Positions 1-5,916 of a DNA stretch of 9,424 nucleotides are shown here, one piece after another; position 1 is the first letter of the stretch, and each line of letters opens with the position of its first letter. The notes under the pieces were generated by a model. It did not search any database. It was not told where the DNA came from and was given only the letters and a program-made list of their open reading frames with translations. A program made the position numbers and the translations under genes. This DNA comes from Flavobacteriaceae bacterium (GTDB lineage Bacteria > Bacteroidota > Bacteroidia > Flavobacteriales > Flavobacteriaceae): NCBI GenBank assembly GCA_002702385.1, contig NZZF01000028.1, forward strand, positions 6,706-16,129, read 5' to 3'.

Positions 1-533
1 TCAACTTCAATTAAAGCTCTTGAGTTAGTTTTTTCGATAAGACTTCTTAGTTCTTCAACTTTTTTATAAGTATTTTCTATAAATGATTGTCCTCCAAATC
101 CTGGATTAACACTCATTAGGCATACTAAATCAATGTCTGTAATTATTGCATTTAATGAAGAAACTGGGGTATGTGGATTAATTGCAACACCACTTTTCAT
201 TCCATTATTTTTAATATTTTCAACTGTTCTGTGTAAATGGGTGGAGGCTTCTAGGTGAACTGTAAGAATTTCACTACCTAACTCAGCAAACTTTTGAACA
301 TACCTTTCAGGATTAACAATCATAAGGTGCACATCTAAAGTTTTTCTTGCTTGTTTTTTAAATACTTCCATTACAGGTGTGCCAAAAGAAATATTAGGCA
401 CAAAAACACCATCCATAACATCAATGTGAAACCATCCAGCTTCACTATTATTAACCAAGTCTATTTCTTCTTCAAGCTTACCAAAATTACAGGCAAGCAT
501 TGAAGGAGCAATAATTTTAGACTTATTATCCAA
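1..533 (-). CDS. rpe: Ribulose-phosphate 3-epimerase (3' end outside window)
   Basis: Interconverts ribulose 5-phosphate and xylulose 5-phosphate in the cytosolic pentose phosphate pathway. The visible 177 residues follow the (beta/alpha)8 epimerase family: [11 protein letters not shown] near residue 7, [12 protein letters not shown] at 36-47, LDVHLMI at 66-72, VHLEA near residue 97 and [10 protein letters not shown] near residue 140. Metal ligands by family alignment are H36, D38 and H69; the fourth, the Asp of the VDGG motif, would be residue 178, and only the first two bases of its codon (GA) are in the window. About 40 residues are therefore missing. No in-frame ATG precedes the first conserved motif; the only usable start after the upstream in-frame stop is TTG at 533-531, which overlaps the last 8 bases of rpoD. 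This suggests translational coupling to rpoD, with no separate ribosome binding site. Identity is secure; the start is inferred. Confidence 0.95.
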   Translation of the reverse strand, partial: MDNKSKIIAPSMLACNFGKLEEEIDLVNNSEAGWFHIDVMDGVFVPNISFGTPVMEVFKKQARKTLDVHLMIVNPERYVQKFAELGSEILTVHLEASTHLHRTVENIKNNGMKSGVAINPHTPVSSLNAIITDIDLVCLMSVNPGFGGQSFIENTYKKVEELRSLIEKTNSRALIEV

Positions 534-1389
534 GGTATGTTTTTAATATTTTACTTCTAGAAGTGTGTTTTAATCTTCTTATAGCTTTTTCTTTGATTTG
601 TCTTACACGCTCTCTGGTTAAATCAAATGTTTCACCAATTTCTTCTAATGTCATTGCATGTTGCTCTGCTAAACCAAAGTATAGTCTAACAACATCAGCT
701 TCTCTTGGTGTAAGTGTTTCTAAAGCTCTTTCAATTTCTGTTTTGAGAGATTCATGAAGTAAACCTTTATCAGGGTTAGGAGATTCACCGCTTTTTAATA
801 CATCATAAAGATTTGAATCTTCACCTTCAACTAATGGAGCATCCATTGAGACATGTCTTCCAGAATTTTTCATCGACTCTTTAACATCAGAAACAGTCAT
901 GTCAAGTTCTTTAGCTATTTCTTCAGCAGAAGGCACTCTCTCATTAGCTTGCTCTAAGAAAGCATACATTTTATTAATTTTATTGATAGAGCCTATCTTG
1001 TTTAGGGGTAATCTTACAATTCTTGACTGCTCTGCAAGAGCTTGAAGAATAGATTGTCTAATCCACCACACAGCATAAGAGATAAATTTGAAACCACGAG
1101 TTTCATCAAATCTCTTAGCAGCTTTTATCAATCCTAAATTTCCTTCATTTATCAAATCAGGTAATGTAAGTCCTTGATTTTGATATTGCTTTGCAACAGA
1201 TACAACAAATCGCAGGTTAGCTTTAGTAAGCTTTTCAAGTGCAATTTCATCACCTTCTTTAATCCTTTGAGCTAACTCTACTTCTTCCTCAGCGGTAATT
1301 AGATCTACTTTACCAATTTCTTGTAAATATTTGTCTAGAGATGCGGTTTCTCTATTGGTAACCTGTTTTGTTATTTTAAGTTGTCTCAT
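526..1389 (-). CDS. rpoD: Primary (housekeeping) RNA polymerase sigma factor, sigma-70 family
   Basis: Directs RNA polymerase to housekeeping promoters. The 287 residues hold region 1.2 (about 14-45), region 2 (about 55-125, including the core-binding and -10 recognition helix [13 protein letters not shown] at 103-115), region 3 (about 130-200) and region 4 with its helix-turn-helix ([20 protein letters not shown] at 247-266). Region 1.1 and the large non-conserved insert of proteobacterial RpoD are absent, the normal form in Bacteroidota, where the primary sigma recognises TTTG / TAnnTTTG promoters. The N-terminus [21 protein letters not shown] and the end [11 protein letters not shown] match flavobacterial primary sigmas as I remember them. 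The gene starts 47 bases after the pnp stop and overlaps rpe at its end. Its ATG is preceded by AAAGGA with 5-base spacing, the clearest Shine-Dalgarno-like site in the window. Confidence 0.98.
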   Translation of the reverse strand: MRQLKITKQVTNRETASLDKYLQEIGKVDLITAEEEVELAQRIKEGDEIALEKLTKANLRFVVSVAKQYQNQGLTLPDLINEGNLGLIKAAKRFDETRGFKFISYAVWWIRQSILQALAEQSRIVRLPLNKIGSINKINKMYAFLEQANERVPSAEEIAKELDMTVSDVKESMKNSGRHVSMDAPLVEGEDSNLYDVLKSGESPNPDKGLLHESLKTEIERALETLTPREADVVRLYFGLAEQHAMTLEEIGETFDLTRERVRQIKEKAIRRLKHTSRSKILKTYLG

Positions 1390-1394
1390 TAAAG

Positions 1395-1400
1395 TCCTTT
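1395..1400 (-). promoter_or_regulatory. Shine-Dalgarno-like site before rpoD
   Basis: The minus strand reads AAAGGA, then CTTTA, then ATG, a spacing of 5 bases, which suits pairing with the 16S rRNA tail. The other minus-strand starts here (TamL-like, fbaA, accD, pnp) have only A/T-rich leaders, as expected in Bacteroidota, where Shine-Dalgarno sites are rarely used. It supports the chosen rpoD start; function is inferred, and chance is possible in so short a motif. Confidence 0.4.
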
Positions 1401-1436
1401 ATTACTTATACGTTAAAATCTGAAAAAGGTTTCACT

Positions 1437-3554
1437 TTATTCCTTTTTTTTTGGTCTTTCAAGTAAAATTTTTCTAGAAACTTTCTGTTTTCTAGTTCTT
1501 GAATCAATACCCATATATTTAACTCTAGTGATATCTCCTAAATTCAAATATTTTTCGACTTTTTCAACTCTTTCCCATGCTATTTCAGAAACATGTAGTA
1601 AAACTTCTTTTCCTGGTCTAAATTCTACAACAGCACCAAATTCTAAAATTTTAACTACTTTAACATCGTATTCTTTACCATATTCAGGCTTAAACGTAAT
1701 ATCATCAATTTTTTGAATAACCGTATCAATCATTTCTTGATTAGTACCGAGTATTTCAATAATTCCTTTTTCATCTTCTTCTTCAATAACTATTGTTGTA
1801 CCAGTTTCTTTTTGCATTTCTTGAATAACTTTTCCACCAGGTCCAATTACAGCACCAATGTAGTCTCCATCAATAACCACTTTTACCATTTTAGGAGCAT
1901 GTGGTTTAACTGAATCAGCAGGTTGTTCAATTGTATTTGTTAATTCATTTAAAATTTCTAATCTACCAACTCTAGCTTGTTCTAAAGCTTTGACTAATAT
2001 TTCATAAGAAAGACCTTTAATTTTAATATCCATTTGACATGCAGTAATTCCATCGCTAGTTCCTGTAACTTTAAAATCCATATCACCTAAATGATCTTCA
2101 TCACCTAATATGTCGGAAAGTACTGAGTATCTTTCACCATCAGAAATTAATCCCATTGCAATTCCTGAAACTGGTTTACTAATTTTGACACCAGCATCCA
2201 TTAATGCCATAGTTCCAGAGCAAACTGTAGCCATTGATGATGAGCCATTAGATTCTAGCACTTCTGAAACTACTCTAACAGTATATGGACAATCTTTTGG
2301 AAATACTTTACTTAAAGCTCTTTGAGCTAAATTACCATGGCCAATTTCTCTTCTAGATGTTCCTCTTAAGGGCCTTGCCTCACCTGTTGAAAAAGGTGGG
2401 AAGTTATAATGTAAATAAAAATTTTCTTCACCTTGATGTGTTGGAGAATCAATAATATTGGCATCTCTCGAAGTTCCTAAAGTAACTGTTGCTAAAGCTT
2501 GGGTTTCACCTCTGGTGAAAATTGAAGAACCATGAGTTGAAGGTAAATAATCTACTTCACACCAAATTGGTCTAATATCAGTGGTTTTTCTCCCATCTAA
2601 TCTGATACCTTCACTCAAAACTAGCTCTCTTATAGCTTCTTTTTCAACTTTATAAAAATAGCTTAAAATAAGACTTTCATTCTCTTCAAGTTCTTCTTCA
2701 CTAAAAGATTCTAGAAGATTTTCTTTAACATTTGAAAATTCCTCTGATCTTTGTTTTTTTCCTAATCCTTTCTTTGCAATTTCGTAGCAACTTTCATAAC
2801 AATGATTATGAACCTTATCTAATAATTCATTATTCTCAATACTGTGATCATATTCTCTGATATCTTTTTTTCCAACTTCATTAACTAAATCATTTTGAAC
2901 GTCAATTTGTAGTTTAATTGCTTCATGACCAAATTTAATAGCGCTGGTCATTTCTTCTTCAGATATTTCATCAAATTCACCTTCTACCATTGAAACAGAA
3001 TCGTAACTTGCTCCAACCATGATATCAATATCAGAATCCTCTAATTGTGATCTACTTGGGTTTATAATAAAATCTCCATTAATTCTACCTACACGTACCT
3101 CAGAAATTGGATACTCAAATGGAATATCAGATAATTGAATTACTGTTGAAGCAGCTAAACCAGCTAATGAATCTGGCATTACATTTTCATCATGTGACAT
3201 CAGTTGAATCATAACCTGGGTTTCATAATGATAATCTTTAGGGAAAAGGGGTCTTAGAACTCTATCAACAAGTCTCATTGTTAGAATTTCTTCATTAGAC
3301 GGCCTTGCTTCTCTTTTAAAAAAACCTCCTGGAAATTTTCCTGCAGCAGCAAACTTTTCTCTATAGTCAACAGTTAATGGTAAAAAATCAACTGGACTTG
3401 CTTTTCTAGCTGAAACTACAGTTGCAAGAAGCATGGCATTACCCATCTGTATTACTGCAGAACCATCAGCTTGTTTTGCTAATTTTCCTGTTTCTATTGA
3501 AATAACTCTACCATCAGGTAATGAAATTTCTTTTTTATAAATTTTTGTATTCAT
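1437..3554 (-). CDS. pnp: Polyribonucleotide nucleotidyltransferase (PNPase)
   Basis: Phosphorolytic 3'-to-5' exoribonuclease that degrades mRNA and can add nucleotides; family members work as a ring-shaped trimer. At 705 residues it is full length. The order is: first RNase PH domain (about 1-145, with the RNA-contacting FFKR loop at 78-81), helical linker (about 240-310), second catalytic RNase PH domain (about 315-545), KH domain (about 555-615, GxxG-type loop IGPGGK at 570-575) and S1 domain (about 626-697). Catalytic D487, D493 and K495 in [10 protein letters not shown] align with E. coli D486, D492 and K494. The tail is basic (RPKKKE) and encoded over a run of nine A's. It lies 51 bases after rpsO, an order found in many bacteria, and that gap contains a perfect 9-bp inverted repeat ending 2 bases before the start codon, which may control its translation or decay. 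Confidence 0.98.
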   Translation of the reverse strand: MNTKIYKKEISLPDGRVISIETGKLAKQADGSAVIQMGNAMLLATVVSARKASPVDFLPLTVDYREKFAAAGKFPGGFFKREARPSNEEILTMRLVDRVLRPLFPKDYHYETQVMIQLMSHDENVMPDSLAGLAASTVIQLSDIPFEYPISEVRVGRINGDFIINPSRSQLEDSDIDIMVGASYDSVSMVEGEFDEISEEEMTSAIKFGHEAIKLQIDVQNDLVNEVGKKDIREYDHSIENNELLDKVHNHCYESCYEIAKKGLGKKQRSEEFSNVKENLLESFSEEELEENESLILSYFYKVEKEAIRELVLSEGIRLDGRKTTDIRPIWCEVDYLPSTHGSSIFTRGETQALATVTLGTSRDANIIDSPTHQGEENFYLHYNFPPFSTGEARPLRGTSRREIGHGNLAQRALSKVFPKDCPYTVRVVSEVLESNGSSSMATVCSGTMALMDAGVKISKPVSGIAMGLISDGERYSVLSDILGDEDHLGDMDFKVTGTSDGITACQMDIKIKGLSYEILVKALEQARVGRLEILNELTNTIEQPADSVKPHAPKMVKVVIDGDYIGAVIGPGGKVIQEMQKETGTTIVIEEEDEKGIIEILGTNQEMIDTVIQKIDDITFKPEYGKEYDVKVVKILEFGAVVEFRPGKEVLLHVSEIAWERVEKVEKYLNLGDITRVKYMGIDSRTRKQKVSRKILLERPKKKE

Positions 3555-3556
3555 AT

Positions 3557-3600
3557 GTTTTCATTAATTAAATGTTGTGTGAGTAGCAACCAATGAAAAC
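3557..3600 (-). promoter_or_regulatory. Inverted repeat filling the rpsO-pnp gap (candidate pnp leader hairpin)
   Basis: On the minus strand GTTTTCATT (3600-3592) is perfectly complementary to AATGAAAAC (3565-3557), giving a 9-bp stem. A second short stem, GTTG (3590-3587) with CAAC (3577-3574), can form inside it around a 9-base loop. The 3' arm ends 2 bases before the pnp ATG, so folding would bury the initiation region. No U-run follows, so it does not look like an intrinsic terminator. E. coli pnp is autoregulated through a leader stem-loop cut by RNase III and then processed by PNPase; an equivalent role here is inference. A weak -7-like box, TAGTTTTC, overlaps the 5' arm, so a transcript starting there would lack the complete stem. 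Confidence 0.45.
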
Positions 3601-3605
3601 TAATA

Positions 3606-3875
3606 TTACTTTCTTAGAGATAGTTTTTTGATTATTGATCTATATCTATTAATATCTTTATTTTTTAAATAATTTAGAAGACTTTTTCTTTTTCCAACCA
3701 TTTTTAGAAGAGATCTTTCGGTATTATAATCTTTTTTATTCTCTTTAAGGTGATTGGTCAAATGATTAATTTTAGTAGTAAATAATGCTATTTGACCTTC
3801 AGTATATCCTGTATCTTTTTCTGAAGACCCATTATCTTTAAAAATATCTTCCCTAATTTTCTTTGTTATATACAT
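3606..3875 (-). CDS. rpsO: 30S ribosomal protein S15
   Basis: Primary-binding small-subunit protein that contacts 16S rRNA in the central domain. It has 89 residues including Met, the same as E. coli S15. Visible family hallmarks are DTGYTEGQIALFT (21-33), INHLTNHLKENKKDYNTERSLL (36-57) and the signature MVGKRKSLLNYLK (59-71), with the basic C-terminus LSLRK. It is placed 39 bases after accD and 51 before pnp. A good -7 promoter box lies in the upstream gap, so it probably has its own promoter as well as read-through. The leader from that promoter would be only about 15-20 bases, too short for the kind of S15-binding pseudoknot known upstream of E. coli rpsO; any autoregulation would have to use another layout. 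Confidence 0.98.
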   Translation of the reverse strand: MYITKKIREDIFKDNGSSEKDTGYTEGQIALFTTKINHLTNHLKENKKDYNTERSLLKMVGKRKSLLNYLKNKDINRYRSIIKKLSLRK

Positions 3876-3896
3876 TAAACTCTTTTTTTAGTGGCG

Positions 3897-3904
3897 CAAA
3901 TATA
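3897..3904 (-). promoter_or_regulatory. Bacteroidota-type -7 promoter box for rpsO
   Basis: The minus strand reads TATATTTG, a full match to the TAnnTTTG -7 consensus of Bacteroidota primary-sigma promoters, followed by CGCCAC. Transcription would begin a few bases downstream, about 17 bases before the rpsO ATG. No TTTG is seen at the expected -33 position (the bases there are TCAA, at the 3' end of accD), so support rests on the -7 box and its position in the gap. Confidence 0.5.
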
Positions 3905-3914
3905 GTATAATTTT

Positions 3915-4788
3915 TTAATGTTCTTGAGAATTTTTTCTCAATGGCTTATTTAAAATTAAGTCTATGTAAAGGTTGATTTTATCTTTTAAATCATTTCTGT
4001 GAGAAATAAAATCAATAAATCCATGCTCGAGTAAAAATTCAGATCTTTGAAAACCGTCTGGCAAATCTTGTCCAGTTGTATCTTTAACCACCCTTGGTCC
4101 AGCAAAACCAATTAATGCTCCTGGCTCTGAAATAATTATATCGCCGAGCATAGCAAAAGATGCAGTTGTACCACCTGTTGTTGGATCAGTACAAAGAGAG
4201 ATGTAAGGAATTTTTTTATTTGACAGTTCAGATAACTTTGCAGAAGTTTTAGCCATTTGCATTAAAGATATAGCCCCTTCCATCATTCTAGCTCCACCTG
4301 ATTTTGATATTATAAGTAGTGGAGATTTTGTTTTTATTGAATGGTCTACTGCTCTTGAAATTTTTTCACCTACTACAGATCCCATTGATCCTCCTATGTA
4401 AGAAAAATCCATGGATGCAATTGTTAAATTTTTACCTTTGGATTTACCATATGCAACTCTTATTGCATCTTTAAGACCCGTTTTTTTTTTGTGCTTCTTT
4501 AATTCTTTGTGGATATGTTTTTGTGTCTGTAAACTTCAAAGGATCAGATGCTACAAGATTATCAAAAAGATTTTCATATTTATCATCATCAAATAATATT
4601 TTGAAGTATTCTGATGACCCGATTCTCATATGAAAATTATCTTCGGGAGAAACAAAATTATTTTTAACTAATTCATCATTATCAACAATTTTTCCAGAGG
4701 GAGTTTTATGCCAAAGACCATCAGGAGTATCTTTTTTGTCCTTAGTGTTTGTTTGAATACCTTTTCTTGTTCTTTTAAACCAAGCCAT
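3915..4788 (-). CDS. accD: Acetyl-CoA carboxylase carboxyltransferase subunit beta, frameshifted at an A10 run
   Basis: With AccA, transfers the carboxyl group from carboxybiotin to acetyl-CoA to make malonyl-CoA for fatty-acid synthesis. The gene reads in two frames. Codons from 4788 give [10 protein letters not shown] through KEAQKK, then run into NGS and TAA at 4473-4471. Removing one A from the ten-A run at 4490-4481 restores [19 protein letters not shown] and continues into [18 protein letters not shown], giving a normal full length of 290 residues. The rest is intact: SGGARMMEG near 163, [16 protein letters not shown] near 205-220, [11 protein letters not shown] at 226-236 and [11 protein letters not shown] near 246. 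The four zinc-ribbon Cys of E. coli AccD are missing; the matching region ([12 protein letters not shown], then [15 protein letters not shown]) has none. It lies between fbaA (30 bases) and rpsO (39 bases). Whether the break is sequencing error, true mutation or slippage-rescued cannot be told here. Confidence 0.93.
4481..4490 (-). other. Ten-A homopolymer, site of the accD frame change
   Basis: The minus strand reads GCAC, ten A's, then CGGG. Nine A's keep accD in one frame from start to stop; ten place a TAA 8 bases after the run. Runs of nine or more A's are known sites of RNA polymerase slippage in AT-rich bacteria and are also frequent sites of sequencing length error. The frame change is read directly; its cause is not decidable from the sequence. 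Confidence 0.9.
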
Positions 4789-4818
4789 AAAACCAAAATA
4801 AATCTATAAAAAAATAGA

Positions 4819-5868
4819 CTATAATGTATTAATATTATTTAAATCTTTGAATGCTTGCTCAAGTCTCTCAACAAATGCTTCTTCACCTTTTCTCAACCAA
4901 ACTCTTGGATCATAAAATTTTTTATTTGGAATATCATCTCCATCAGGGTTTCCAATTTGATTTTTTAAATATTCTGAATTTTCATTAAAGTAATTTCTTA
5001 CTCCGCTCATAAAAGCATATTGCATATCAGTATCAATATTCATTTTTACAGCACCATACGAAATTGCCTCTCTGATCTCTTCAACAGATGACCCAGAACC
5101 GCCATGAAAAACAAAATTTACAGAGTTATCAGGTAAATTAAATTTTTTTGAAATATATTCTTGTGAATTCTTTAAAATTTCTGGAGTTAATTTAACATTA
5201 CCTGGTTTGTAAACACCATGAACATTACCAAAAGCTGCAGCGATTGTGAATCTATTACTGACTTCAGATAACTGTTCGTATGCATATGCTACCTCTTCAG
5301 GTTGAGTGTATAGTTTAGAATCATCAATATCAGTATTATCTACCCCATCTTCTTCGCCTCCTGTGACACCAAGTTCAATTTCTAAGGTCATATCAATCTT
5401 AGACATTCTCTCAAGGTATTCTTTACAAGTTGAAATATTGTCAACAATATCTTCTTCAGAAAGATCGATCATGTGAGAGCTAAATAAAGGTTTTCCATGT
5501 TTAGAATAATGTTTTTCACTTTCATCCAATAAACCATCAACCCAAGGTAATAACTTTCTTGCGGCGTGGTCAGTGTGTAATATTACAGTACTATTATACG
5601 ATTTCGCAAGCTCATGAACGTGTTTAGCACCTGCTATGGAACCCTTCACTGAAGCTATTTGATCTATATTTCCTAACCCTTTACCTGCGTTAAAGCTACC
5701 TCCTCCATTAGAAAATTGAATTATCACAGGTGCATTTAATTTTGCTGCTGTCTCTAATGTTGCGTTAATTGAATTTGATCCGATTACGTTAACTGCAGGA
5801 ATAGCAAATTTTTTTTGTTTTGCTAAATCAAATATTTTTTGAACATCATTTCCAGTAAGTATACTCAT
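4819..5868 (-). CDS. fbaA: Class II fructose-bisphosphate aldolase
   Basis: Zinc-dependent cytosolic aldolase cleaving fructose 1,6-bisphosphate to dihydroxyacetone phosphate and glyceraldehyde 3-phosphate, and the reverse in gluconeogenesis. The 349 residues align along the whole length with the E. coli FbaA subgroup (359 residues), with a shift of about 9. Seen by position: D100-H101 in VILHTDHAARKLLPW (catalytic Asp and zinc His), E165 and the catalytic-loop E173 in LEIELGVTGGEEDGVDN, zinc ligands H217 (FGNVHGVYKPGN) and H255 (FVFHGGSGS), and phosphate-site NIDTD at 277-281. The end, PRVWLRKGEEAFVERLEQAF, is also typical. The start gives MSILTGNDV, a normal N-terminus. It sits 41 bases after the TamL-like gene and 30 before accD. 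A -7 promoter box in the upstream gap suggests its own transcription start. Confidence 0.97.
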   Translation of the reverse strand: MSILTGNDVQKIFDLAKQKKFAIPAVNVIGSNSINATLETAAKLNAPVIIQFSNGGGSFNAGKGLGNIDQIASVKGSIAGAKHVHELAKSYNSTVILHTDHAARKLLPWVDGLLDESEKHYSKHGKPLFSSHMIDLSEEDIVDNISTCKEYLERMSKIDMTLEIELGVTGGEEDGVDNTDIDDSKLYTQPEEVAYAYEQLSEVSNRFTIAAAFGNVHGVYKPGNVKLTPEILKNSQEYISKKFNLPDNSVNFVFHGGSGSSVEEIREAISYGAVKMNIDTDMQYAFMSGVRNYFNENSEYLKNQIGNPDGDDIPNKKFYDPRVWLRKGEEAFVERLEQAFKDLNNINTL

Positions 5869-5885
5869 GTTTTTATTTTGAAAGG

Positions 5886-5916
5886 CAAAACTAGTAAGAA
5901 AAAAGGAAGTTAAAAA
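5886..5916 (-). promoter_or_regulatory. Candidate promoter for fbaA
   Basis: The minus strand carries TAGTTTTG at 5893-5886, a full match to TAnnTTTG. Nineteen bases upstream stands TTTT (5916-5913), one mismatch from the -33 TTTG element, inside the last codons of the preceding gene. The start of transcription would fall about 10-15 bases before the fbaA ATG. It would let the aldolase and the genes after it be expressed independently of the outer-membrane protein gene. Placement and spacing are seen; activity is inferred. Confidence 0.5.

Noticed and set aside
1444..1452. Nine-A run at the 3' end of pnp as a second slippage site
   Set aside because: It encodes the in-frame lysines of the normal RPKKKE end; slippage would only alter the last few residues and there is no frame disruption to explain.
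563..2325. Plus-strand open frames at 563-757, 1528-1716, 1713-1913 and 2110-2325
   Set aside because: All are antisense to the well-conserved rpoD and pnp coding sequences and show no recognisable domain or start signal.
3924..3941. 7-bp inverted repeat TTGAGAA/TTCTCAA with a 4-base loop at the end of accD as a terminator
   Set aside because: It lies in coding sequence, is AT-rich, and is followed on the minus strand by A's instead of a U-run; the rpsO promoter box comes right after it.
3915..4412. Separate 165-residue gene starting MDFSYIGG
   Set aside because: This is the C-terminal carboxyltransferase part of AccD; in-frame AccD sequence continues upstream of that Met to the A10 run, so it is one gene with a frame change.
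4411..4596. Plus-strand open frame across the accD break
   Set aside because: It opposes conserved AccD sequence in both frames and is rich in Phe, Ile and Cys without a recognisable motif; it does not explain the break.
4803..4818. TCTAT/ATAGA hairpin between fbaA and accD as a terminator
   Set aside because: Only 5 A/T-rich pairs around an A/T loop, without a convincing U-run; too weak to separate from chance.
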